From the NCBI RefSeq assembly GCF_022606355.1, contig NZ_JAHHZQ010000004.1, positions 310,001-374,000 on the forward strand: a DNA stretch of 64,000 bases. The letters are read 5' to 3'. This DNA comes from Leifsonia shinshuensis (lineage in GTDB: Bacteria > Actinomycetota > Actinomycetes > Actinomycetales > Microbacteriaceae). The notes below the pieces were generated by a model. That model searched no databases, was not told where the DNA came from, and saw only the letters and a program-made list of their open reading frames with translations. The translations under genes were made by a program, and so were the position numbers. Positions within the stretch are counted from its first letter, which is position 1, and each line of letters begins with the position of its first letter. Positions 1 to 7,430 of the stretch are shown in pieces.

Positions 1-177
1 GAGCGCGATCGACGGGTCGCTGCGCGGAGTCGATGCGGTCGTGACGCGCGGCGACGAAGACGCGGTCGGGGCAGCGGATCCGGTCGCGCTGCAGCCGGTG
101 CCGGCCACGCCGAACAGCACCGCTCCGCCGAGCGCCACAGCGACTTTCAGGCGAAAGGGTTCGCGTCGTCGTCTCAT
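1..177 (-). CDS. Lipoprotein, partial (C-terminal part outside window)
   Basis: The visible 59 residues start MRRRREPFRLKV, followed by a short hydrophobic stretch and a lipobox-like VAGTGC, so Cys29 is the probable lipidation site. After it comes a Ser/Thr/Pro/Ala-rich linker. The start ATG (175-177) lies 4 bases after the stop of the response-regulator gene, so the two are probably co-transcribed. The mature domain is beyond the window edge and no function can be assigned. Position -3 of the lipobox is Gly, which is less usual. No stop codon occurs in the visible part. Confidence 0.7.
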   Translation of the reverse strand, partial: MRRRREPFRLKVAVALGGAVLFGVAGTGCSATGSAAPTASSSPRVTTASTPRSDPSIAL

Positions 178-181
178 GGGT

Positions 182-778
182 TCATCCTTCCAGCAGATCG
201 AGGCGGATCACCTTGCGGACGGCGTCGATCCGGGAGGTGGCGCCGAGTTTGGCGTAGATGTTCGTGGTGTGGCGTTTGACCGTTCCCTCTGTGATGTTCA
301 GGCGCGCGCTGATCTCGCGGTTCGTGTACGCCTGGGCGATCATCCTGATCACTTCGAGTTCGCGGTCGGTGAGGATGCGATCCGTGGGCGGCGGGGCGTC
401 CGTCGAGAGCGTCTCGCTCGTGGGCTCCGCCGTGGCGATCAGCTCCACGAGCGCGCGCTCGTCGATGTTCTTCGAGGCGAAAGCCGACGCGCCCACGCGC
501 AGCAGCTGCCGCTGGAGCACGGCGTCGGTGTGCATCGTGAGGATGACCACCGCCGTCGACGGTGAGCGGCGGCGGACCGAGCTGATCGTGCGCTCCGCCG
601 AACTGCCCGGCATCTCGACGTCGAGGAGCAGGACGTCCGGCTGGGCGCGCTCGACGAGGGCGATCGCCTCCTGGCCGTCGCCCGCCTCGCCGACGACGGT
701 GAAGTCGTGCTCGATGAGGCTGCGCACGCCCTTGCGGAAGAGCGCGTGGTCGTCCGCGAGCACGATCGTGCGCTTCAC
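182..778 (-). CDS. NarL/LuxR-family response regulator
   Basis: This 198-residue two-domain regulator has a receiver domain (about 3-115) with the acidic pair D9-D10, phosphoacceptor D53 in LLLDVEMPG, and the conserved Lys near 103. A LuxR-type helix-turn-helix (about 136-195) carries the typical LTDRELEVIRMIAQ and ISARLNITEGTVKRH segments. It starts with GTG that overlaps the kinase stop codon (GTGA), so translation is coupled to the kinase upstream. It should receive phosphate from that kinase and bind DNA as a dimer. The lipoprotein gene right after it may belong to the same signalling unit. Target genes are not visible from the sequence. Confidence 0.95.
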   Translation of the reverse strand: MKRTIVLADDHALFRKGVRSLIEHDFTVVGEAGDGQEAIALVERAQPDVLLLDVEMPGSSAERTISSVRRRSPSTAVVILTMHTDAVLQRQLLRVGASAFASKNIDERALVELIATAEPTSETLSTDAPPPTDRILTDRELEVIRMIAQAYTNREISARLNITEGTVKRHTTNIYAKLGATSRIDAVRKVIRLDLLEG

Positions 779-1833
779 GCCCGGCCTCCCGGCTGGGAGA
801 TCGTCAGAGTGACCGTGGTCCCGGTTCCCGGTGTGCTGTCGATCGTCAGTTCGGCGCCGATGAGTTCCGCGCGCTCCTGCGCCGCGATCAGACCGAGCGC
901 GCCCGGCCGGATCCTGTCGCGTTCGAACCCGATGCCGTCGTCCGAGACCGAGATGATCAGCCGGTCGACGAGCCAGTGCGAGTCCAGGCGGATCTGCCCA
1001 CCCCTGGAGTGACGGCGCGCGTTGTGGACGACCTCCCTGACGATGATGAACGCCTCTTCCTGCACACCGGTGGGGAGCGATCGCGCTGCGCCGTAGCTGT
1101 TGGCCTCGACCGTGGGAGGGTCGGGGCTCAGATCGGCGACGTAGTCGTGGATCGCCTCGTCGAGGTGCTTGTCGCCGACCGAGTGCCGCAGGTCCAGCGC
1201 CAGCGAACGGGTCTCGTCGAGCGCGGAGTCGAGGAGCCGGAGCGCCTCGTCGATGCGTTCCGACCCTGGGCCGTCGCCGAGGCGGCTGAGGTGGATACGC
1301 TGGATGCCGGCGGCGATGCCGTGCGCGACGCGGTCGTGGAGCTCGCGCGAGATGCCCAGCCGTTCCTCGGTGTGCGCGACGGCCAGGCGCTCGATGAGCA
1401 CGTCGACGTAGGTGAGGGAGGCCGGGACGACCTCGCCCATGATCGACGCGTTCAGTGCGCGGGCGACCTGCGCCGGGTCGCGGCCGGCCCCGGCGAGCTC
1501 GGTCAAAGCGATGTCGAACAGCAGGGTAGCCGCGAGGAGGCTGTCTGCCGGGTGGATGTTCTGCCGAGCCCGTGCGCGGCCCACGTCCGCGCCGTCGGAC
1601 GTCGTTCGGGTCGCGTCCGTCTCCGTGCGGGCGGGGTCTGCGACGGAGCCGAGCCGCTCAGACGTCCGCCGGAGCACGGTGTGCACCTGGGTGCGGAGCT
1701 GCGCGGCGACGACAGGGTCGGTCGCCAAGGCGTTGCCGCGGGCGCGGAGCTCCCGGATCAGCGCATCGGCGACGCGCGCGCCGACCGCCGCCGACGAGTC
1801 GTCGACCTCGGCCTGGTGCGCTCTCGGAACCAC
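775..1833 (-). CDS. Cytosolic sensor histidine kinase, HisKA_3 type
   Basis: The C-terminal half carries a HisKA_3 dimerisation motif with phosphoacceptor His166 (ISRELHDRVAHG), followed by a HATPase_c domain: N box near EVVHNARRH, G1 box SDDGIGF, G2 region GALGLIAAQERA. These are hallmarks of the DegS/NarX kinase class that pairs with NarL-type regulators. I see no membrane segment, so it is probably a soluble kinase whose roughly 150-residue N-terminal region senses or binds something in the cytosol. The start is uncertain: the GTG at 1833 is chosen because the upstream in-frame extension is Arg-rich and atypical, but no good ribosome-binding site supports it. Its stop overlaps the regulator start. 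Confidence 0.88.
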   Translation of the reverse strand: MVPRAHQAEVDDSSAAVGARVADALIRELRARGNALATDPVVAAQLRTQVHTVLRRTSERLGSVADPARTETDATRTTSDGADVGRARARQNIHPADSLLAATLLFDIALTELAGAGRDPAQVARALNASIMGEVVPASLTYVDVLIERLAVAHTEERLGISRELHDRVAHGIAAGIQRIHLSRLGDGPGSERIDEALRLLDSALDETRSLALDLRHSVGDKHLDEAIHDYVADLSPDPPTVEANSYGAARSLPTGVQEEAFIIVREVVHNARRHSRGGQIRLDSHWLVDRLIISVSDDGIGFERDRIRPGALGLIAAQERAELIGAELTIDSTPGTGTTVTLTISQPGGRA

Positions 1834-2071
1834 AGCACCATCATGGCGTCCCGTGCTGCCGATCGGTGAGAGCGCGGATGTGACCTTCGTCACATTCCCT
1901 CGGGACGCGTGGGCTTCGTAGGCTGATCGTGCGCGTCGCTTCCGGGGGGAGCGCGACGCTCGGGTGGCAGGTGCGCGGGGGCCCTGCCACCCCGATCTCC
2001 CGCTGGGCCGCCGCCCTGCGCCCACAACGGGAGGGCGACGCCCCGCACAGCAACCTCATAGACTCGACCGC

Positions 2072-2434
2072 ATGTTCGTCTTCTACCTGATCACGTTCGC
2101 GTTCTTCGTCGTGGCGCTGCTGGATGTCATCCTGCGCCGGGACGACCAGATCAAGCACCTGCCCAAGATCACGTGGGTGTTCATCGTCATCCTGTTGCCG
2201 CTGATCGGCGCGATCCTGTGGTTCGCGATCGGGCGGGAGTACGAGTCGTCCCCGCGTCCGCGGCGCCCGCACCGGCCCGCCCACGACACGGCCCGCAGCG
2301 CGGCGCCGTACGTCTCCAGCACGGAGGCACAGCTCGCAGCGCTCGAGCACGAGATCGAGCTGGCCGAGCGGGACAAGCGCATCCGGGAGCTCGAAGAGCA
2401 GATGCGGCGGTCGTCGGAGGGGGAGACGGCGTAG
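2072..2434 (+). CDS. PLDc_N-domain small membrane protein
   Basis: This 120-residue protein has two hydrophobic segments (about 3-20 and 33-53) separated by a short charged loop, RRDDQIKHLPK. The second helix begins ITWVFIVILLPLIGAILWF, as in the phospholipase D N-terminal (PLDc_N) family. The cytosolic tail (55-120) is charged and partly helical with many Glu and Arg residues, possibly a short coiled coil. PLDc_N proteins of this size are common in actinobacteria and lack catalytic HKD motifs; their function is not established. It is divergent from the kinase operon and stands alone. Confidence 0.8.
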   Translation: MFVFYLITFAFFVVALLDVILRRDDQIKHLPKITWVFIVILLPLIGAILWFAIGREYESSPRPRRPHRPAHDTARSAAPYVSSTEAQLAALEHEIELAERDKRIRELEEQMRRSSEGETA

Positions 2435-2514
2435 TCCAGCCGCTCGAAGCCGTTCCCGTCGGCCGAGGTCGTGCCATCCGCCAGTATTGAGAATTGCTCG
2501 ATTTGGTATTGCCA

Positions 2515-2530
2515 TAGACAATCCGGTCTG
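2515..2530 (+). promoter_or_regulatory. Shared upstream element, TAGAC-N6-GTCTG (copy 1)
   Basis: An imperfect dyad, TAGAC AATCCG-type spacer GTCTG, lies 59 bases before the start of the next gene. It sits within about 30 bases (TTGCC-TAGACA--CGGTCTG--ACACT) that recur almost unchanged upstream of the gene at 3701, with a shorter version upstream of the gene at 33759. It may be a regulator site or part of a promoter read by an alternative sigma factor. Confidence 0.45.
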
Positions 2531-2589
2531 CCACACTTCCGGCGAACGGCGGCGCGACGGGGCGCTGCCGATCCAGAAGGAGGGGGACG

Positions 2590-3342
2590 ATGCCTCTGTG
2601 GATGGGAACGCCCGCGACGCCGTCAGCCGCGGACTCTGCCTTGCCGCCCGGTATCCCGTGGTGGGTGCCGATCGCCGCGCTGCTCGTGATCATGGTGCTG
2701 GCGTTCGGCGGCCTGCTCGTCTACGGGTGGCCGAGCGCCAAGAACGAGAAACGGGCGGCCAACAGCGTCGTCCGCGCCTGGATCTCCGTGACCCTGATCG
2801 CCGCGCTGCTCGTCCTGGCGGGCCTCACGCTCGGCGGCACGGACTCCAACCTGCGCAACGTCCTGATCGGCGGGATCGTCGCATCGGCGAGCACGGCCGT
2901 CGCGTTCTACTTCGCGACCAAGGCCAACGAAGCGGCCAATGCGAACGTCCTCAAGGCGGCAGGGATCGACGGCGACACGGCGGCGAAGCCTCCGTTGTCG
3001 CTCAGCCAGGTCGCGGTACCCACGCTGTCGACTCCTCCCGCGGTCGGGGACACCATCACCTACCATTTCAAGGTCACGAACAACGGTGCGCAGACGCTCA
3101 CCGATGTCTCGCTCACCGACTCACTGCAAGCGCCGAGCGCGATCACCTTCGTCTGGCCGACACCGGCGACGCCCGGGGTCCTCAAGAGCGGCGAGGCCGT
3201 GACGGCCTCCGCGACCTACACGGTCGCCGCGGCGGATCTGACAGCGAAGTCCGTCACGACCCGCACCTTCGCGACCGGGATGCCGCCGTCGGGCAAGCAG
3301 ATCGTCTCGGCGCCAGAGGACTCGGCGACGAAGCTCGCGTGA
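2590..3342 (+). CDS. Membrane-anchored protein with DUF11/CARDB-like domain
   Basis: The 250-residue protein has three hydrophobic segments (about 23-46, 64-82 and 90-108). Its C-terminal domain (about 137-250) has the look of the beta-sandwich DUF11/CARDB-like repeats: it contains VGDTITYHFKVTNNGAQTL, then TDVSLTD, and a Ser/Thr-rich beta pattern. Such domains usually lie on the outer face of the membrane and mediate binding or spacing in the cell wall. A strong ribosome-binding site (AGAAGGAGGGGG) precedes the ATG. It shares an upstream element with the peptidoglycan-binding gene at 3701, which supports an envelope role. The specific function is unknown. Confidence 0.75.
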   Translation: MPLWMGTPATPSAADSALPPGIPWWVPIAALLVIMVLAFGGLLVYGWPSAKNEKRAANSVVRAWISVTLIAALLVLAGLTLGGTDSNLRNVLIGGIVASASTAVAFYFATKANEAANANVLKAAGIDGDTAAKPPLSLSQVAVPTLSTPPAVGDTITYHFKVTNNGAQTLTDVSLTDSLQAPSAITFVWPTPATPGVLKSGEAVTASATYTVAAADLTAKSVTTRTFATGMPPSGKQIVSAPEDSATKLA

Positions 3343-3357
3343 ACACGGCGGCCGGCG

Positions 3358-3552
3358 CTACTCCTGGAACACCCCCAGCATCCGCTCCCGGTTGTCCCCG
3401 AGCGCGCGCTCGCACCCGGATGCGCAGTGCACATCCTGCGGCGCCGTGCGGAATCCCGCCTGACCGGGGTTGCCGAGCATCTTGACCGTGCCGTCCATGC
3501 GCTTTCCGCAGATCGGGCAGCTGGCCGAACGCAATTCGATCCTGATCGCCAT
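3358..3552 (-). CDS. Small Cys-rich hypothetical protein (possible zinc ribbon)
   Basis: This 64-residue protein has a CPIC pair at 12-15 and a HCASGC cluster at 42-47, which together could bind one zinc ion. The start at 3552 is chosen because reading further upstream would run across the neighbouring plus-strand promoter and gene. The ribosome-binding site is weak. No close family comes to mind. The Cys/His arrangement argues for a real gene, but the short length and the convergent position leave doubt. Confidence 0.5.
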   Translation of the reverse strand: MAIRIELRSASCPICGKRMDGTVKMLGNPGQAGFRTAPQDVHCASGCERALGDNRERMLGVFQE

Positions 3553-3634
3553 GTGCACACGGTAAGCCCGATTCTGGCCCCCGAACGCGGGCCACGCTGC
3601 TGGGCGTGAGATCGATCCGGTCCCGGCATTGCCG

Positions 3635-3650
3635 TAGACAGCTCGGTCTG
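3635..3650 (+). promoter_or_regulatory. Shared upstream element, TAGAC-N6-GTCTG (copy 2)
   Basis: The second copy of the dyad lies 50 bases before the peptidoglycan-binding protein gene. Flanking bases also match copy 1: ATTGCC before, CGGTCTG inside and ACACT after. The TTGCC(A/G) and ACACT(T/G) blocks are 17 bases apart in both copies, so the unit could be a promoter as well as an operator. Confidence 0.45.
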
Positions 3651-3700
3651 GGACACTGCTGCCGACGACGCGGCACTCCTCCAGCGAAAGGGAGACGATC

Positions 3701-4195
3701 ATGGCGAATCCAGGACAGCCGACGGTCCAGCAGGGCGACACCGGCGAGGCCGTCAAACGGGTTCAGCGGGCGCTCCGGCGCACACCCGACCTGGCCGTCG
3801 CAGTCGACGGGATCTTCGGTCCGGCCACGCGCGCGGCCGTAGTCGGGTTCCAACAGGGCGCCGGCCTGACCCCGGACGGCATCGTCGGCCCGCTCACCTG
3901 GGCCGCCCTCCCGGACGGCGGGCCGATGCCTGTGCTGCAGCAGGGGGACTCGGGAGCGGTCGTGTCGAGCCTCCAGACCGTCCTCACCAACGGCGCGGAT
4001 CAGTGGGGCGGGATCACCCCGCAGGGGATCGATGGGGACTTCGGGCCGCACACGCGGGCAGCCGTGGAGGCCTTCCAGGGCTGGGCCGGCGTCACGGTCG
4101 ACGGGATCGTCGGGGACCAGACGTGGAGTGTCTCGCTGCACGCCGCCGGCGCCACCCTCGAGTCCGCGGTCGGTCTGCAGTACGTGGAGTCATAG
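3701..4195 (+). CDS. Double peptidoglycan-binding domain protein
   Basis: The 164-residue protein is made of two PG_binding_1 modules (about 8-70 and 75-150). Each has the signature pattern of V(K/S)-LQ-L, DGIFGP or DGDFGP, TRAAV--FQ, GIVG--TW. It has no signal peptide and no catalytic domain, which is unusual for a family that normally tethers hydrolases to the wall; it may be released by another route or be cytosolic. The ribosome-binding site is AAAGGGAG. The shared upstream element suggests co-regulation with the anchored protein at 2590 and the muramidase at 33759. Confidence 0.9.
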   Translation: MANPGQPTVQQGDTGEAVKRVQRALRRTPDLAVAVDGIFGPATRAAVVGFQQGAGLTPDGIVGPLTWAALPDGGPMPVLQQGDSGAVVSSLQTVLTNGADQWGGITPQGIDGDFGPHTRAAVEAFQGWAGVTVDGIVGDQTWSVSLHAAGATLESAVGLQYVES

Positions 4196-4200
4196 TTCGC

Positions 4201-4229
4201 GAACGGGCGCCACGGCGTGTCGCCCGTTC
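4201..4229 (+). terminator. Hairpin after peptidoglycan-binding gene
   Basis: GAACGGGCG pairs perfectly with CGCCCGTTC, and an inner CAC/GTG pairing extends the stem around a GGC loop. It lies 5 bases after the stop codon at 4195. No U-tract follows, as is common in GC-rich actinobacteria. Confidence 0.6.
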
Positions 4230-4271
4230 TGGAGGAGGGCGGCCGGCGTCGCGGAAACGTAGGCTGACCGC

Positions 4272-5411
4272 GTGACCTACGCCCCGCCTCTGCTGCCCCC
4301 GAGCGGCTGGTATCCCGATCCGTACGACCCGCGCGTGCTGCGGTGGTGGAGCGGCGCCGAATGGACGGCCTACACGTATCCGGCCGTGCCCGTGCCCGTG
4401 CCGAAGCGGCGCGAGCCCCGCAAGTGGCTCGGGCGGTTCGGCGGTTGGATCATCGGTGCGGGCAGCGTGGGGATCTGGCTGTGGGTGTTCGGCTTCGGCC
4501 TCCTGTTCGCCGCGATCGAACCGTACGCGCACGAGGAGGGCCCGAGCGTGGTCTCGCCGTTCCTCCTGTTGACCGGGGCGGCGACTGTCGCCGTCGCCAT
4601 CCTCTACACGATGGCGTACAAGCTGCGCCCCGACGACAAGCTCTCCGTGCCGCGCCTGCTGCTCATCGCCGGACTGGGCGGTCTCGCCTCCACCCTGGTG
4701 GCGGCGCCCGCCAACACCCTCATCGACATCGCCAGCGGGGGGACGCCCACGCACCCCAGCGAGCTGTCGCTGATCATGGCCGGCGTGGTCGAGGAGACCG
4801 TGAAGCTCGCCGCCGTTCTCCTCTTCGCCTGGAAGCTGCCGGTGAAGGATGCCAGGATCGGCCTCTTCGTGGGCGGCGCGGTCGGCCTCGGCTTCAGCGT
4901 GATCGAGAACTTCGGGTACCTGCTGGACGCGTTCGCTCGGGGCCAGGACGCCGGCGGCAACGGTCTCGGGTACTTCATCGGCGTGACCATCGGTCGCCAG
5001 GTGACGGGACCGTTCCTGCACCCGGTGTTCTCGTCGCTGCTCGCCGCTGCGGTCTTCTCCGCGGCACGGGAGGGGCGGTACCGCCTGTCGATCGGCGCGG
5101 TCCTGGCGTACCTCGGGGTCGTCGTGGCCCACGGCGGCTTCGACGGGTTCATCGGGCTGATGCAGAGCCTGCCGGTGAATCCGGCGGCGCGAGGCGGCCT
5201 TCTGCTGCTCTTCGAGTTCGTGTTCGTGGTCGCGAGCGGCGTGACGTGGCTGCTCATCGCGCAGCGCATCCGGAGGACCGGGCGCGCCGCGCCGATCGAG
5301 GGCGAGGCGGGGCCGGTCGAAGGCGTTGCTGGGCTGATCCAGGGCGGGGCAGGGCCGATCCAGGGCGGGCCGGGGCCGGTCGAGGGCGGGGCCGCAGGGC
5401 GGGCCGTCTGA
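4272..5411 (+). CDS. PrsW-family intramembrane metalloprotease with DUF2510 domain
   Basis: The N-terminus is a DUF2510 motif (GWYPDP at 12-17, RWW and WT to residue 32). The rest is a polytopic membrane protease of the PrsW/CAAX-like glutamic type: VEETVK with E174-E175, ENFGY with E212, H250 in TGPFLHPVFSS and H287 in AHGGFDG are the expected metal and catalytic residues, all placed in or next to membrane helices. Family members cleave anti-sigma factors or other membrane proteins. Length 379 is normal for this type. The C-terminal cytosolic tail (about 340-379) is a Gly/Pro-rich repeat encoded by a 21-nt tandem repeat. The start is GTG. The natural substrate is unknown. Confidence 0.88.
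   Translation: MTYAPPLLPPSGWYPDPYDPRVLRWWSGAEWTAYTYPAVPVPVPKRREPRKWLGRFGGWIIGAGSVGIWLWVFGFGLLFAAIEPYAHEEGPSVVSPFLLLTGAATVAVAILYTMAYKLRPDDKLSVPRLLLIAGLGGLASTLVAAPANTLIDIASGGTPTHPSELSLIMAGVVEETVKLAAVLLFAWKLPVKDARIGLFVGGAVGLGFSVIENFGYLLDAFARGQDAGGNGLGYFIGVTIGRQVTGPFLHPVFSSLLAAAVFSAAREGRYRLSIGAVLAYLGVVVAHGGFDGFIGLMQSLPVNPAARGGLLLLFEFVFVVASGVTWLLIAQRIRRTGRAAPIEGEAGPVEGVAGLIQGGAGPIQGGPGPVEGGAAGRAV
5289..5393 (+). repeat. Five tandem 21-nt units inside the PrsW-like gene
   Basis: Five consecutive 21-base units encode APIEGEA, GPVEGVA, GLIQGGA, GPIQGGP and GPVEGGA. The unit length is a multiple of three, so gain or loss of units keeps the reading frame. The units are diverged enough to be old but close enough to allow slippage. 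Confidence 0.75.
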
Positions 5412-5440
5412 CGATGCGGCGACGCGGAGCGGCCGTTCGG

Positions 5441-6043
5441 TCAGCTCCCGTCGCGCAGGTCGGCGAGAGTGCGGCGCTCGAAGCGGAGGTCGTCGAAGGC
5501 GACCTCGCAGCCGTCGCCGACCGGGCTCTGCGCCTCGAATCCGATGCGCGCCGGCTCGTCGGTGTCGAACGTGAACGCGCGAGCGAACCTCCACGTGCGC
5601 CCGTCGGTCGAGGCGTGGAACGCGAACATCCGCCCGACGCGCGAGACGCGCAGCCACACGCTGTCGCCGTCGACGACCTCTCCGTTCGCGTCATCGGACG
5701 TGCCGCGGGTGACGACGGAGACCACCAGATGCTCGCCTGCGGGTGAGCGCTCGAAGCACAGTTTGGCCCAACGGCCCTCATCGATCCAGACCAGCAGCAC
5801 GCCGGCATCGAACGTGTCGCGGAAGTCGACGGACACCCGGGCGGAGAGGACGACGTCGCCCCGGCCGGGATCGCCGAGCGCGGTGACCGCGTTGAGCATC
5901 GACTCGGCCGCCACTCCGGACGTCCCGCTCGGGTCGATGAACAGGTCGGTTCGCGGCGGTGCGGTGGCGGTCACGCGGTCGGGGCCGATCCGCCAGGCGG
6001 CGGGGTCGGAGGGCTCGAGAACGAAATCGGGGGTGTCGGGCAT
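5441..6043 (-). CDS. DUF1349-family concanavalin-like beta-sandwich protein
   Basis: This 200-residue single-domain protein matches the DUF1349 pattern: an early Trp-rich strand, FRDTFDAGVLLVWIDEGRWAKLCFE around 100-120, then WLRVSRVGRMFAFHASTDGRTW and a final AFDDLRFE. Related folds form the C-terminal domain of beta-xylosidases and bind carbohydrate, but no catalytic residues can be named here. There is no signal peptide. It follows the ROK regulator by 25 bases on the same strand and is probably co-transcribed with it, so it likely belongs to the sugar locus. Confidence 0.8.
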   Translation of the reverse strand: MPDTPDFVLEPSDPAAWRIGPDRVTATAPPRTDLFIDPSGTSGVAAESMLNAVTALGDPGRGDVVLSARVSVDFRDTFDAGVLLVWIDEGRWAKLCFERSPAGEHLVVSVVTRGTSDDANGEVVDGDSVWLRVSRVGRMFAFHASTDGRTWRFARAFTFDTDEPARIGFEAQSPVGDGCEVAFDDLRFERRTLADLRDGS

Positions 6044-6068
6044 GCCACCACGGTAGCGGCCCGCAGCG

Positions 6069-7262
6069 TCAGCTCGCCTCCGCGGCGTCCTCGCGGTCGC
6101 TCCCGGACGGTGCGATGGGTGCGGGGCCGATCGCCGCCATCCCGGTCGGCGTGAAGAGCTGGTCGCTCAGCGACTCGATGCACATGCGCAGACAGCCGGT
6201 GAGCACGCTGGCGTCGCCGTACCGGGAGCCGCGCAGGCGCACCTCCAGCGGGCGCGCGTTGCGGGCCAGCTCCTTCTCGAGCGCCGGGATGAGGAGGTCC
6301 TGGATGGTGCCGAGCGAACCGCCGAAGACGATCTCCTCCGGCGCCAGCAGCCACGCGATCAGCGTGATGCTCGCGCGGAATGCACGGGCGAGCCGCTCGA
6401 CCTCTTCGAGCGCGTACGCCTCGCCGGCCCGTGCCGCGGTGACGAGTTCCAGCGTCGCCGCATGGCCCGGCGCCAGTTCGTCGGCGAGATCGACGAGCAG
6501 CGGGCTGACCAGGTCGTGGAGGCCGAGGTCGCGCGCCCAGCTGACCTCGCCTGCCGCGCCGTCGCGCCCCCGGTAGAGCTCGTTGCGCAGCACCAGCCCG
6601 ATGCCGATGCGCTCGCTGTCGGAGAAGATGTAGGCGAAGTCCTGCACTTCGCCGTCGCGCGACCACTTCTCGCCGAGCGCGGCGATCTTCGCGTCGTTCT
6701 CGACCCGCACCGGGCAGTCGAACAGCTCGCCGACGGCGTCGCTCAACGAGAACCCCGTCCACTCGGGCATCGTCATCGGGAGGTCGACCATGCCGTCGTC
6801 GCGCACGATGCCCGGTGTCGAGACGGTCACCGCGACGACGGCCGAGCGGTCGACGCCCGCCGTGTCGAGGAGTTCGGTGACGCTGTCGTCGAGCAGCGCG
6901 AGCCGCTCGGCACGGGAGGTCTTGATCGGGAGCGGAACGCGCAGATCGCCGAGGATCTCGGTCGCCAGGTCGGCCACTGTCGCGTGGATCTGGCCGGCCT
7001 CCAGCTGCAGGGCGACGACGCACGCGGCGTCGTAGCGGAACGCGTAGCTGCGCGCCGGCCGGCCGACGGGTCGCGCGGCGGGGCTCGCCGAGTGCACCTC
7101 GGTCACCCAGCCGCTCTGCATGAGGTCGTCGAGGATGAGCTCGATCGTGCGCCGGGAGAGCCCGGACTCGCGCTGCAGGGCCGTCATCTTCGCCGGGCTG
7201 GAGCGGTAGAGGATGCCGAGCGTGCTCGCAGCGTTGCGCTGCCTCATGTCCTGATGGTCCAT
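6069..7262 (-). CDS. ROK-family transcriptional regulator (NagC/XylR type)
   Basis: A winged helix-turn-helix (about 8-60, with LQRESGLSRRTIELILDDL) precedes a ROK sugar-kinase-like domain (about 85-385) with the GAAGEV motif near 250. The usual zinc motif CxCGxxGCxE is absent: the stretch after GAAGEV reads WARDLGLHDLVSPLL. It therefore probably senses its ligand without the structural zinc. It is divergent from the Gfo/Idh-isomerase-ABC operon and is the likely repressor of that operon, acting through the AT-rich palindromes between them. The ligand is presumably the imported sugar or a derivative. Confidence 0.9.
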   Translation of the reverse strand: MDHQDMRQRNAASTLGILYRSSPAKMTALQRESGLSRRTIELILDDLMQSGWVTEVHSASPAARPVGRPARSYAFRYDAACVVALQLEAGQIHATVADLATEILGDLRVPLPIKTSRAERLALLDDSVTELLDTAGVDRSAVVAVTVSTPGIVRDDGMVDLPMTMPEWTGFSLSDAVGELFDCPVRVENDAKIAALGEKWSRDGEVQDFAYIFSDSERIGIGLVLRNELYRGRDGAAGEVSWARDLGLHDLVSPLLVDLADELAPGHAATLELVTAARAGEAYALEEVERLARAFRASITLIAWLLAPEEIVFGGSLGTIQDLLIPALEKELARNARPLEVRLRGSRYGDASVLTGCLRMCIESLSDQLFTPTGMAAIGPAPIAPSGSDREDAAEAS

Positions 7263-7310
7263 ACGGTCTACCCCTTCGTGCCGAGGCTGATACTACGGGA
7301 TCGAAAAAAG

Positions 7311-7345
7311 TTTTGCTATCAATCCGCAAAATTGTTTTGCTATCA
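7311..7345 (+). promoter_or_regulatory. Probable ROK operator region
   Basis: A direct repeat TTTTGCTATCA occurs at 7311-7321 and 7335-7345. The second copy is part of a perfect palindrome, GCAAAA-TTG-TTTTGC (7326-7340). This AT-rich block stands out against the GC-rich surroundings. CATAAT at 7351-7356 is a reasonable -10 element for the plus-strand operon, so a repressor bound here would block it. Confidence 0.6.
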
Positions 7346-7430
7346 CCTCGCATAATTGGTACTGTCCCCTTCAACAGCCGATCGCGAAGCTCGCGAACAG
7401 GCTTCCCAGCTTCAAAGTAGAAGGGCGAAC

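Noticed and set aside
3553-3756. N-terminal extension of the small Cys-rich protein
   Set aside because: It would run through the promoter element and the start of the divergent peptidoglycan-binding gene; the internal ATG is more reasonable.
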